From Abditibacterium sp. (GTDB lineage Bacteria > Armatimonadota > Abditibacteriia > Abditibacteriales > Abditibacteriaceae): a stretch of 64,000 bases of DNA. Position numbers and translations under genes: made by a program. Positions 1-6,336 of the stretch are shown here, piece by piece. Below the pieces are notes generated by a model, which had not been told where the DNA came from, did not search any database, and saw only the letters and a program-made list of their open reading frames with translations. Every line of letters begins with the position of its first letter. Position 1 is the stretch's first letter. The stretch is taken from the NCBI GenBank assembly GCA_030448265.1, contig JAUJNG010000022.1, positions 1 through 64,000 on the forward strand, read 5' to 3'.

Positions 1-200
1 TTGTTTTTTTTTTTTGTTTTTTTTGTCTGTCAGCCAAACACCAACACACCGGGGGTGTTTTTTTTTTTTTTTGGGATTGGCGTTGTTTGTGTCTTAAAAT
101 CTGAATAAAAGCTTTTTGCTTTGTGGGGGGGGCGGGGGAGGCGGGGCCGTCTTCTTTGGTTGGGCGGGGGGCCTGGCCGCCCCCCGCTCCTTGGGATTTA
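1..200. other. Low-complexity window edge
   Basis: This stretch is made of long T runs followed by G-rich runs, unlike anything else in the window. It contains no convincing gene. It looks like the low-quality end of a contig, although a real homopolymer-rich intergenic region cannot be excluded. Confidence 0.6.
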
Positions 201-301
201 ACGTGCGGCGCCTCGGCGAGACGAGAAATTTTGAACAGGCACGCGAATTGACCGTTTACCCTTGCAGAATCTCGACTTTTGGGTCGAGACGAGGAACCTT
301 C

Positions 302-628
302 ATGAAAATCAACAAACAACGCACCATCGCTCTGGGAACTCTGGGAGTTCTCTCCTGCGCCGTTCTGGGCGGCGCGCAGTTTTCGCCCGCGCGGGCCGAC
401 GCCGACACCTATAAAAAGGCCGCCATCGCCGCCGGAGCCGTCACCGCTTACGGTTTGGTTAAAGGCAAAGGCAAAGTCGCCACCATCGGCGGCATCGCCA
501 CTGCCGGAACCTATCTGAAGTATCGTTCGGATAAGAAAAAGGAATCGCGCCGCGAAGCCAAGCGCATCCAGTTCTACAAGAACCGCTACGGCTCCAACTG
601 GCGCAACTATTACAAGCCAGGCGTCTAA
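302..628 (+). CDS. Small exported basic protein of unknown function
   Basis: A 108-residue protein whose first 35 residues form a signal peptide or membrane anchor: a KINKQR basic start, a hydrophobic core, and an Ala-Arg-Ala region suitable for cleavage. A glycine- and alanine-rich middle (about 45-75) could be a second hydrophobic segment. The C-terminus is very basic and aromatic (RREAKRIQFYKNRYGSNWRNYY), suggesting nucleic acid, membrane or wall contact. The ATG at 302 follows a GAGGAA ribosome-binding site; a longer reading frame upstream runs into the low-complexity edge and is rejected. A strong terminator follows. I do not recognise the family. Confidence 0.7.
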   Translation: MKINKQRTIALGTLGVLSCAVLGGAQFSPARADADTYKKAAIAAGAVTAYGLVKGKGKVATIGGIATAGTYLKYRSDKKKESRREAKRIQFYKNRYGSNWRNYYKPGV

Positions 629-641
629 ATCGGCTGGAGAG

Positions 642-676
642 AAGGGCGAGAATCTACGGATTCTCGCCCTTTTTTA
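642..676 (+). terminator. Rho-independent terminator
   Basis: A 12-bp stem (AAGGGCGAGAAT pairing with ATTCTCGCCCTT) with a short loop is followed by a T run. It sits right after the small exported protein and just before the convergent minus-strand gene ending at 674. Confidence 0.9.
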
Positions 677-1051
677 TTCCGCCAGTTCATGTTTTGGCGG
701 GCGATGCCACAGTAAGTTATCGAGGCCGGTAAGCGGCCAGAAAAAGGTGCCGAGCGGCGTGTGACGCACTTTCTGACGCCCTTTGAACTGGCGATTCCCA
801 ATCGTGCTGACCTTGCGATACGGCTCCATCAGGCCGCGCGGACACCAATGAACGCGCCAGTCTCTGCCGCCGTGATTGGCGCCTTCAAAGCGGCCCACAA
901 GCGAAAACGGCAGATAAATGGCCGGATAAAGCGCCAAAAGGAACCATTTCCAGCGCATTTTGGCAGTCGCGACGAGCGCCAGCAGGACGAGCGGCGCGAT
1001 ATAGAGCGCCTCGTAAACAAGCACTTCCAAAAAACTGGGCATTTCATTCAT
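674..1051 (-). CDS. Small membrane protein of unknown function
   Basis: A 125-residue protein starting MNEMPSF. Two adjacent hydrophobic stretches (about residues 10-30 and 34-52) are separated by KMRWKW and form a membrane hairpin; the rest is basic, with Trp, His and Arg. Its ATG overlaps the stop codon of the upstream cysteine desulfurase by four bases (ATGA), so the two are probably translationally coupled. Longer frames extending upstream lie inside the desulfurase and were rejected. No family recognised. A role linked to the desulfurase is only suggested by the coupling. Confidence 0.7.
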   Translation of the reverse strand: MNEMPSFLEVLVYEALYIAPLVLLALVATAKMRWKWFLLALYPAIYLPFSLVGRFEGANHGGRDWRVHWCPRGLMEPYRKVSTIGNRQFKGRQKVRHTPLGTFFWPLTGLDNLLWHRPPKHELAE

Positions 1052-2241
1052 CCCGCGTCGTCGCTTTGCCCGCCGATCAGCGCCGCGCGCACGGCGGGAC
1101 TCAAAACGCGCAGGCTTTCCAAAACTTCGGGCAATTGCCGCAAAAGCTCGTCGATTTCGGCTTCGGTCGTGCCCCGACCGAGCGAAAAACGGGTTCCGGC
1201 GCGCGCCAGACCGTTTTCGAGTCCGATGGCGAGCAAAACCGGACTGGGATCGAGACTTCCCGCCGCGCACGCACTGCCGGTCGAGGCACACACTCCGGCG
1301 CGCGCGTCGAGTTCGAGAATAAGACCTTCGCCTTCGATGCCCTCGAACGAGAAATTGGCGATTCCTGGCACGCGCTGGACGCGGTGGCCGTTCAAATGCG
1401 CGCCCGACACGCCGTTTTCGATGCCCGCGATGAGACGCTGGCGCAGCGCCGCGACGCGCGCTTCGTCGCCGCGCGTTATCGCTTCGCGCGCGAGTTGGCA
1501 CGCCGCGCCCATCGCCACAAGGGAGGCCACGTTTTCGGTTCCGGCGCGACGGCCTTTTTGCTGGTGCCCGCCTTCGATGAGCGCATCAAGCCGCACGCCG
1601 CGCCGAATATAAAGCGCGCCCGCGCCCTTGGCGCCGTAGAATTTGTGGGCACTCAAAGTCAACAAATCGACATTGAGCGCCTTGACATCGACCGGAATGT
1701 GGCCGACGCTCTGGCAGGCATCGCAATGAAAGACGATGCCTCGCGCGCGGCAGAGGCGCCCGATTTCGGCGATGGGCTGGAGGGTGCCGAGTTCGTTGTT
1801 GGCGTGCATCACCGAGACCAAAATCGTGTCGGCGCGCAGCGAATTTTCGAGTTCATCGAGCCGCACCACGCCGTTTTCATCGACTCCGACGAAAGTGATT
1901 TCAAAACCCGCTTTTTCGAGCTGCAAAAGCGGGTGAAGCGTAGCGTCGTGTTCGATCTGAGTCGAAACGATGTGTTTTCCCTTCCCCTGCAAACGCGCGG
2001 CGATGCCTTTGAGCGCGTGGTTGTTGCCTTCGGTCGCGCCCGAATTGAGCACAATTTCGGCGGGCCGCGCATTGAGCAGATTGGCGACGCTTTCGCGCGC
2101 TTCTTCAACGGCGAATTTGGCGGCTTTGCCCAGGTGATGCAGCGAACTGGGGTTGCCGAAGTTGTCTTTTAAATAGGGCAGCATCGCTTCGAAAGCGGCG
2201 GGATGAAGCGGGGTTGTGGCGGCGTGGTCGAGATAAATCAT
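1048..2241 (-). CDS. Cysteine desulfurase (IscS/NifS family)
   Basis: A 397-residue PLP enzyme that removes sulfur from cysteine to give alanine and an enzyme persulfide, for Fe-S cluster or thio-nucleotide synthesis. It begins with the classic MIYLDHAATT. His98 (IEHDA) and Lys200 in SAHKFYG are the expected PLP-site residues, and the catalytic Cys325 lies in SACAAGSLDPSP. The length matches the family. An in-frame extension of 62 codons upstream has no family similarity and was rejected. It could be iscS or nifS type; the nearby Mrp-type Fe-S carrier at 3441-4547 supports an Fe-S role. No IscU or SufE gene is next to it. Confidence 0.95.
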   Translation of the reverse strand: MIYLDHAATTPLHPAAFEAMLPYLKDNFGNPSSLHHLGKAAKFAVEEARESVANLLNARPAEIVLNSGATEGNNHALKGIAARLQGKGKHIVSTQIEHDATLHPLLQLEKAGFEITFVGVDENGVVRLDELENSLRADTILVSVMHANNELGTLQPIAEIGRLCRARGIVFHCDACQSVGHIPVDVKALNVDLLTLSAHKFYGAKGAGALYIRRGVRLDALIEGGHQQKGRRAGTENVASLVAMGAACQLAREAITRGDEARVAALRQRLIAGIENGVSGAHLNGHRVQRVPGIANFSFEGIEGEGLILELDARAGVCASTGSACAAGSLDPSPVLLAIGLENGLARAGTRFSLGRGTTEAEIDELLRQLPEVLESLRVLSPAVRAALIGGQSDDAG

Positions 2242-2288
2242 GTTGAAATTTCGCGCAGAGACGCGGAGTCGCAGAGAGTTTTTACGAT

Positions 2289-2468
2289 TTACGGCTCGAT
2301 GTCCCAGGGTTTTTCCCACCATTTCAGCGCGCGATGACGCGCCAGAAGCGGCAAATCCTGCTTTTGTAATTCCAAAAGCAGGCGCATCTTTTCTTTGATG
2401 GGAAGTTGTGCTTGCTCGCGGTGCCATTGGCGCTTATTTTCGTAGATTCGCTCGTTGCGCTCGCTCAT
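2289..2468 (-). CDS. Small 59-residue protein coupled to a nucleotidyltransferase
   Basis: A 59-residue, highly charged, probably helical protein (MSERNERIYENKRQWHREQ...) ending in WEKPWDIEP. Its ATG overlaps the TGA of the upstream nucleotidyltransferase gene by four bases (ATGA), which argues strongly that it is real and co-translated. I do not recognise a family. A small coupled partner next to an AbiEii-like nucleotidyltransferase invites a toxin-antitoxin idea, but here the small gene is second and nothing in its sequence proves a regulatory role. Part of a cgcagagacgcgg-type repeat lies just downstream (about 2254-2276). Confidence 0.65.
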   Translation of the reverse strand: MSERNERIYENKRQWHREQAQLPIKEKMRLLLELQKQDLPLLARHRALKWWEKPWDIEP

Positions 2469-2980
2469 TTTTCACGCTCCCTTTGGATTTTTCGCCAGAC
2501 CGCTTCCAAATTGTGCTTTTCGGCGATTTGCCCCAACAAATTCTCGTTTATCGAACCGTTTTCGAGCAAATCCAAAGCGCGCGTCATTCTGTGTCTGCCG
2601 CCAGCTTTAGCATAAAGAAGCGCCAGATATTCCGGTTTGACGACGGGCACGCTCACGCCGTCATAATCGAGAAAATTCGCGGTTCGCACGGCGTCGAGTT
2701 CCAAACCGGCGCCTGCGTCAATAATTTGAACCGGAACCGTATGGATGAGCAAATGTTCCTGATGAACCTTGTAACCCCTATGACGCGCCCAGCGATAAAT
2801 CGACCCGATGTCAACCAAAAGCCCTCTTTGCTCCATCAAAACGAAAATATCAATGTCGTAAGTCCGCAGCGTTTCCGCGTAGAAAAGCGCCGCCGTGCCG
2901 CCGCAGACGGCGTATTTCTCGACGACTTTTTCTTCGGCCATCGCATTCAGCGCGCGGTAAACGTCGGCAATTGTTGGCAT
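2465..2980 (-). CDS. Nucleotidyltransferase-fold protein (AbiEii/DUF6036-like)
   Basis: A 171-residue protein with the nucleotidyltransferase signature near the N-terminus: CGGTAALFYAETLRTYDID, that is a GG turn followed by a T-x-DID metal-binding motif. The remainder (VVKPEYLALLYAKAGGRHRM) resembles proteins assigned to sugar-kinase-like or AbiEii-type nucleotidyltransferases. Start chosen at MPTIADVYRAL (2980), preceded by GGAA; a longer frame would overlap the upstream gene. Co-transcribed with the 151-residue gene upstream (1-bp gap) and a 59-residue gene downstream (ATGA overlap). Substrate unknown. Confidence 0.7.
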   Translation of the reverse strand: MPTIADVYRALNAMAEEKVVEKYAVCGGTAALFYAETLRTYDIDIFVLMEQRGLLVDIGSIYRWARHRGYKVHQEHLLIHTVPVQIIDAGAGLELDAVRTANFLDYDGVSVPVVKPEYLALLYAKAGGRHRMTRALDLLENGSINENLLGQIAEKHNLEAVWRKIQREREK

Positions 2981-2981
2981 T

Positions 2982-3437
2982 TCAAAGTTCCAAGCGGATG
3001 GCTTTTTCTTCGGGCGCAGCGTTAAAACGCAACACAACTAAACGCACACTATCTTTCCACAAGAAGCCAACTTCGTCGGCAGACTTTACAAAGTGACCGC
3101 CTGGTCGTCCTTTAGCATCGGATTCCTCGCACAAAATCCGCGCGCCACAGATGATTTGACGCGCGCAACGAAATGCTCGTAAAACGTTTCGTCGTTCATC
3201 TTGAAAACTTTCAAAATGAGTGTGCCAATGGTGAAATCCGACGTGTTGCACATATTCCAAACTGGTGTCGAAACCGATATCTATCGACGGCCATTCCAAA
3301 TTAGAGGGACGCGCATAAAAAGTGCATAAACCGCCCTCGCGCTTCAATTCAACATCATCCCATCGCAAGTAATGCCGCACCTTCTCAACGTCCAGATTCG
3401 CCAAATTTCGAAGTGTCTCTTCGCGCCAAGTCGCCAT
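2982..3437 (-). CDS. Hypothetical 151-residue protein
   Basis: A soluble 151-residue protein rich in aromatics and His, with FHHWHTHFESFQDE near the middle and a predicted alpha/beta composition. There is no signal peptide or membrane segment. It forms the first gene of a tight three-gene unit with a nucleotidyltransferase and a 59-residue protein; the next gene starts one base beyond its stop. No family recognised. The clustered histidines might bind metal but this is speculation. Confidence 0.65.
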   Translation of the reverse strand: MATWREETLRNLANLDVEKVRHYLRWDDVELKREGGLCTFYARPSNLEWPSIDIGFDTSLEYVQHVGFHHWHTHFESFQDERRNVLRAFRCARQIICGARILCEESDAKGRPGGHFVKSADEVGFLWKDSVRLVVLRFNAAPEEKAIRLEL

Positions 3438-3440
3438 AAA

Positions 3441-4547
3441 TCATGCTCCGCTTTCCATCGCCAGCGTCGCAATGCGCCGCGCCACGCCGCCCGCGATTTC
3501 CTGATACACCGCGCCCACCGGCGAATGAGGCGCCGAAAGCATAATTGGAATCCCCGAATCGCCGCCCTGCGTGATGCCCATTTCGCGCGGCACCTGACCC
3601 AGCAAAGGCACGCCGAACGTCCCCGCGATACGCGCGCCGCCGCCTTCGCCGAACAGATAATGCCGCTCGCCATTGGGCGCTTCGAACCAACTCATGTTTT
3701 CCACCACGCCCAGAATCGGAACGTGGGCGCCGATGGATTGCCCCATTTTCTCGAACATTTTGCCGGCGCGAATTACATCTTCGCCCGCGACGGCTTCGGG
3801 CGTGGTCACAATCACCGCACCGCTCAAGGGCGTGTTTTGAATTAGCGTGAGTTGAACATCGCCGGTTCCTGGCGGCAAATCGATAATGAGATAATCCAAA
3901 TCGCCCCAGATCACCGAACTTAAAAACGTGGTAAGCATTTTTCCGATCATCGGGCCTCGCCAGATGATGGGATTGTCGCGCTGCGTCAAAAACCCCACCG
4001 ACATCAGTTTGAGTCCGAAGCGGTCGAGCGGATAAATGCGCTGCACGCCGTCCACCTCTTCTCCGTCGGGCTGCTCGCCGTCGGCGATGCCGAGCATGAT
4101 GGGAATCGAGGGGCCGTGAATATCGGCGTCCAGCAAACCGACTTTGGCGCCGCTTTCGATGAGCGCGAGCGCCAGATTCACGGCGGTTGTCGATTTCCCG
4201 ACGCCGCCTTTGCCCGCCGCCACCGCAACCGCGTTTTTCACGCCAGGAATGCCGCCGCGAATGTCCACGACCTGCCGCGTGCGCGAAGTCATGTTAATCG
4301 CCACGTTTTGCACGTTTTCGACTTGCATCACTAAATCGCGCGCTTGTTCTTCCATCTGTTCTTTGACAGGGCAGGCGGGCGTGGTGAGTTCGATGTCGAA
4401 GGCGACGTTGCCGCCGCAGACGCGCAGGTTTTTGATGAAGTCCAGTTCGACAATCGAACGGCCCAAATCGGGGTCTTGAACGTGATGCAGAGCGCGCAAC
4501 ACGGCGTCTTTATCAACGGAATCGTCTTCTATTATTTCGTCAGCCAT
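3441..4547 (-). CDS. mrp: Mrp/ApbC family P-loop ATPase, Fe-S cluster carrier
   Basis: A 368-residue cytoplasmic protein with an N-terminal MIP18/DUF59 domain (about 10-90) and a MinD-type ATPase domain. The deviant Walker A GKGGVGKST is at residues 112-120, followed by LLDADIHGPS and DLPPGTGD. Family members carry Fe-S clusters to apoproteins. The CxxC usually found after ENMS is missing: the sequence reads ENMSWFEAPNGER, as I recall for some actinobacterial homologues. Start chosen at MADEIIEDD, with AAGGAAAA before it; a 16-codon upstream extension lies in a palindromic repeat and is rejected. Confidence 0.93.
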   Translation of the reverse strand: MADEIIEDDSVDKDAVLRALHHVQDPDLGRSIVELDFIKNLRVCGGNVAFDIELTTPACPVKEQMEEQARDLVMQVENVQNVAINMTSRTRQVVDIRGGIPGVKNAVAVAAGKGGVGKSTTAVNLALALIESGAKVGLLDADIHGPSIPIMLGIADGEQPDGEEVDGVQRIYPLDRFGLKLMSVGFLTQRDNPIIWRGPMIGKMLTTFLSSVIWGDLDYLIIDLPPGTGDVQLTLIQNTPLSGAVIVTTPEAVAGEDVIRAGKMFEKMGQSIGAHVPILGVVENMSWFEAPNGERHYLFGEGGGARIAGTFGVPLLGQVPREMGITQGGDSGIPIMLSAPHSPVGAVYQEIAGGVARRIATLAMESGA

Positions 4548-4560
4548 AATTTTCCTTTTA

Positions 4561-4652
4561 GCCACAGAGGACACAGAGGACACACAGAGAGGCACAAAGG
4601 AACTTTAAATTTTCTCTGTGCCTCTCTGTGTGTCCTCTGTGTTCTCTGTGGC
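4561..4652. repeat. Inverted repeat, 36-bp arms (CACAGAGG type)
   Basis: Arms at 4561-4596 and 4617-4652 pair over 36 bp with one mismatch. The arms are built of GACACAGAGG-like words. It lies between the Mrp and HAD genes, and its right part encodes the last residues of the HAD protein. Relatives of the same word type are at 25647-25744 and 30226-30392. Confidence 0.9.
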
Positions 4653-5366
4653 TTTAAAAATTCGCAGCAAATCCCGCAGCGATTTCAATTTGGGCACGTC
4701 GTCACTGGCATCGTGAATCTCGCCCGACGGCAAATCGCGCGCGTTCCGCACCAGCCAGAGCGGTGACAGTCCGGCGCGGCGCGCGCCCAGAACGTCTTTT
4801 TCGTAGTGGTCGCCGATGTAAAAACACTCGCGCGGCTTCAAATTGGGCTGGAAACGGCGCGCCAGAGCGAACCCTTTCTCGAAAAAATCGCGCGCCGGTT
4901 TTTCGCTGCCTGCCTGCGCGCTCGACAGCGCGAAATCGAAAAACGGCAAAAGTCCGGCGTCTTCGAGCGCGTTTTGCAGCTTGAAATCCCAGTTCGAGAG
5001 CACACCCAGGCGCAAGCCGCGCTTGCGCAGGCCCGCGAGCGTCGCTTTCACGCCAGGAAACGGCTTATAAACCACCGAATCGCTCAGAACTTCCATTACG
5101 CTTTCGGCGGGAAGCTCGATTTTGTAGCCCTGCTCGCGAATCGCGTTTTCGAGCGTGAGCGCGCAGTCGCGGCGCAAGGTGTTCCAGCTTTCGAGGCAGT
5201 TCGCCAGGCGCGCGCCCTTCATATAATGGCGCATCTCGACGTGCGCGGCGGTTTTAATCACATCGGGCGGAAAATGCGCGCCCAGACGGGCGAAGTTAGC
5301 TTGCAAGCGCCCGTAGAAATCGTCCATTTCCATTAAAGTGCCGTAGGAATCGAAAATCAAATACAT
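4605..5366 (-). CDS. HAD-superfamily hydrolase
   Basis: A 253-residue haloacid dehalogenase-like hydrolase, probably a small-molecule phosphatase. Motif I is FDSYGTL at residues 5-11 with Asp6 as the likely nucleophile; motif II is VLSNWD near 122; Lys in SEKPARDFF is motif III; GDHYEKDVLGARRAG is motif IV. An all-helical cap lies between motifs I and II. The last 16 or so residues (KATENTEDTQRGTEKI) are encoded by one arm of the palindromic repeat at 4561-4652, so the C-terminus seems to have been altered by repeat insertion. Substrate not predictable. Confidence 0.85.
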   Translation of the reverse strand: MYLIFDSYGTLMEMDDFYGRLQANFARLGAHFPPDVIKTAAHVEMRHYMKGARLANCLESWNTLRRDCALTLENAIREQGYKIELPAESVMEVLSDSVVYKPFPGVKATLAGLRKRGLRLGVLSNWDFKLQNALEDAGLLPFFDFALSSAQAGSEKPARDFFEKGFALARRFQPNLKPRECFYIGDHYEKDVLGARRAGLSPLWLVRNARDLPSGEIHDASDDVPKLKSLRDLLRIFKATENTEDTQRGTEKI

Positions 5367-5439
5367 GGTGAGAACAGGGTAAAGACTATCGCAAGCGCGC
5401 GGCGACTCCCACTTTTAGCACTTGCACAAAGAATGGGAA

Positions 5440-5544
5440 GCGAAATGAATTCGCAGCCAACGAAACTGTCGGCCTTCGCCGACAATCTCGCAGCCACCGT
5501 GTCAACGAAGGTTGACACTTTCGTTGGCTGCGAATTCATTTCGC
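5440..5544. repeat. Three-way-junction palindrome, 26-bp outer stem
   Basis: Outer arms at 5440-5465 and 5519-5544 pair perfectly (GCGAAATGAATTCGCAGCCA...). The inside holds two short hairpins: TGTCGGC..GCCGACA and TGTCAACGAAGGTTGACA. The inner GTCGGC hairpin and part of the outer stem (GCAGCCAACGAAA) recur in the element at 15649-15756. Confidence 0.9.
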
Positions 5545-5553
5545 CTGAGCCCC

Positions 5554-5583
5554 TTGCACCAATTATTGCGCTTCGCTTATAAT
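5554..5583 (+). promoter_or_regulatory. Sigma-70 type promoter
   Basis: TTGCAC at 5554-5559 and a perfect TATAAT at 5578-5583 are 18 bp apart. No protein gene follows; the first stable features downstream are a terminator at 5743 and then the tRNA cluster, so the promoter probably drives a small RNA. Confidence 0.55.
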
Positions 5584-5589
5584 TCCTCT

Positions 5590-5783
5590 GTCGCCGCGCG
5601 CGACAATCGCCATGTTCACCTTTTCGCTTCGCCAGAGCTTCCTTCAGAATTTGCACCTTCTGCAAAATCTGGGCGGTCGTTTGGCATCTGGCAGTGGCGA
5701 AGAAATGAAATGGGTTCGATAAAACCTAATCCGAAATTCTTTAGCCCGTCGCTGGATGTTCCAGCGACGGGCTTTTTGTTTTT
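5590..5783 (+). ncRNA. Candidate small RNA of about 190 nt
   Basis: This interval lies between a good promoter (TATAAT at 5578) and a strong terminator (5743-5783) and has no convincing reading frame. CTTCGCCA (about 5626) can pair with TGGCGAAG (about 5695), enclosing a TTTGCA/TGCAAA hairpin, so a long imperfect hairpin is possible. Its size would fit 6S RNA, but I see no diagnostic sequence. It lacks signatures of SRP RNA, RNase P RNA or tmRNA. Treat as a candidate only. Confidence 0.35.
5743..5783 (+). terminator. Rho-independent terminator before the tRNA cluster
   Basis: AGCCCGTCGCTGG pairs with CCAGCGACGGGCT over 13 bp with a 5-nt loop, followed by TTTTTGTTTTT. It separates the candidate small RNA from tRNA-Gln, which starts eight bases later. 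Confidence 0.9.
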
Positions 5784-5790
5784 CAGACTG

Positions 5791-5861
5791 TGCCCGATGG
5801 TCGAGTGGTAAGACGGAAGACTTTGACTCTTCAGGCCCTGGTTCGAACCCAGGTCGGGCAA
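5791..5861 (+). tRNA. tRNA-Gln (TTG)
   Basis: Acceptor arms TGCCCGA/TCGGGCA, anticodon stem GAAGA/TCTTC with loop CTTTGAC giving anticodon TTG, and T-arm CCTGG-TTCGAAC-CCAGG. The 3' CCA is not encoded. Confidence 0.95.
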
Positions 5862-5864
5862 TTT

Positions 5865-5936
5865 AGTCGGGTGGCGAAGTGGTAACGCGACGCACTGTTA
5901 ATGCGTTGAGCGCGGGTTCGAATCCCGCCCCGACTG
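5865..5936 (+). tRNA. tRNA-Asn (GTT)
   Basis: Acceptor arms AGTCGGG/CCCGACT, anticodon stem ACGCA/TGCGT with loop CTGTTAA giving GTT, and a TTCGAAT T-loop. G34 is a possible site for queuosine; queC and queE are encoded at 42.6-45.0 kb. Confidence 0.94.
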
Positions 5937-5954
5937 CTATTTTTATTTATTTTC

Positions 5955-6028
5955 GCTCGCGTAGCCCAACTGGTAGAGGCGCCAGAATGAGATTCTGGAA
6001 GTTGGAAGTTCGAATCTTCTCGTGAGCA
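5955..6028 (+). tRNA. tRNA-Leu (GAG) with short variable loop
   Basis: Acceptor arms GCTCGCG/CGTGAGC with discriminator A. Anticodon stem CCAGA/TCTGG and loop ATGAGAT give anticodon GAG (Leu). The D-arm (GCC...GGTAGA-GGC, three-base-pair stem) is like class II tRNAs, but the variable loop is only AAGTT, so the total length is 74 nt instead of about 85. Confidence 0.85.
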
Positions 6029-6032
6029 TTTC

Positions 6033-6105
6033 GTGCGCGTAGCCCAACGGCAGAGGCAATCGGCTTAAACCCGATTCTGTGTGGGTTCGAGTCCCGCCGC
6101 GCATA
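6033..6105 (+). tRNA. tRNA-Leu (TAA) with short variable loop
   Basis: Acceptor arms GTGCGCG/CGCGCAT (first pair G-T) and discriminator A. Anticodon stem ATCGG/CCGAT with loop CTTAAAC gives TAA (Leu, UUA). D-arm GCC...GGCAGA-GGC; variable loop TCTGT of five bases; T-arm GTGGG-TTCGAGT-CCCGC. 73 nt in total. Confidence 0.85.
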
Positions 6106-6106
6106 C

Positions 6107-6180
6107 GTCCATATAGCCCAACTGGTAGAGGCCCGACGCTCAGACCGTCGGTGTTGGGAGTTCGAATCTCTCTGTGGACA
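6107..6180 (+). tRNA. tRNA-Leu (CAG) with short variable loop
   Basis: Acceptor arms GTCCATA/TGTGGAC, discriminator A. Anticodon stem CGACG/CGTCG with loop CTCAGAC gives CAG (Leu). The same three-pair D-stem as its neighbours and a five-base variable loop GTGTT; T-loop TTCGAAT. Confidence 0.85.
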
Positions 6181-6182
6181 TC

Positions 6183-6256
6183 GCCCGCGTAGCCCAATCG
6201 GTAGAGGCGGCTGATTCAAAACCAGCAGGTTGGAAGTTCGAATCTTCTCGCGGGCA
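6183..6256 (+). tRNA. tRNA-Leu (CAA) with short variable loop
   Basis: Acceptor arms GCCCGCG/CGCGGGC, discriminator A. Anticodon stem GCTGA/CCAGC (last pair A-C mismatched) with loop TTCAAAA gives CAA (Leu). Variable loop AGGTT of five bases; T-loop TTCGAAT. A 7-bp hairpin (ATGCTCC/GGAGCAT, 6272-6290) follows. Confidence 0.83.
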
Positions 6257-6336
6257 TTAATAAGATGTGTCATGCTCCCTATCGGAGCATCATTTGCATT
6301 CGTTCGTCACTTGACACAGCCCTTCAAAGCACTCCC

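Noticed and set aside
116..301. N-terminal extension of the first small protein
   Set aside because: The extra 62 codons are translated from the G-rich low-complexity edge, and the signal peptide begins at 302.
5590..5783. Assignment of the candidate RNA to SRP RNA, RNase P RNA or tmRNA
   Set aside because: None of the conserved sequences of these RNAs is visible, so only a general candidate is reported.
5616..6273. Short frames over the tRNA genes
   Set aside because: They are translations of tRNA sequence; the cloverleaf features are clear.
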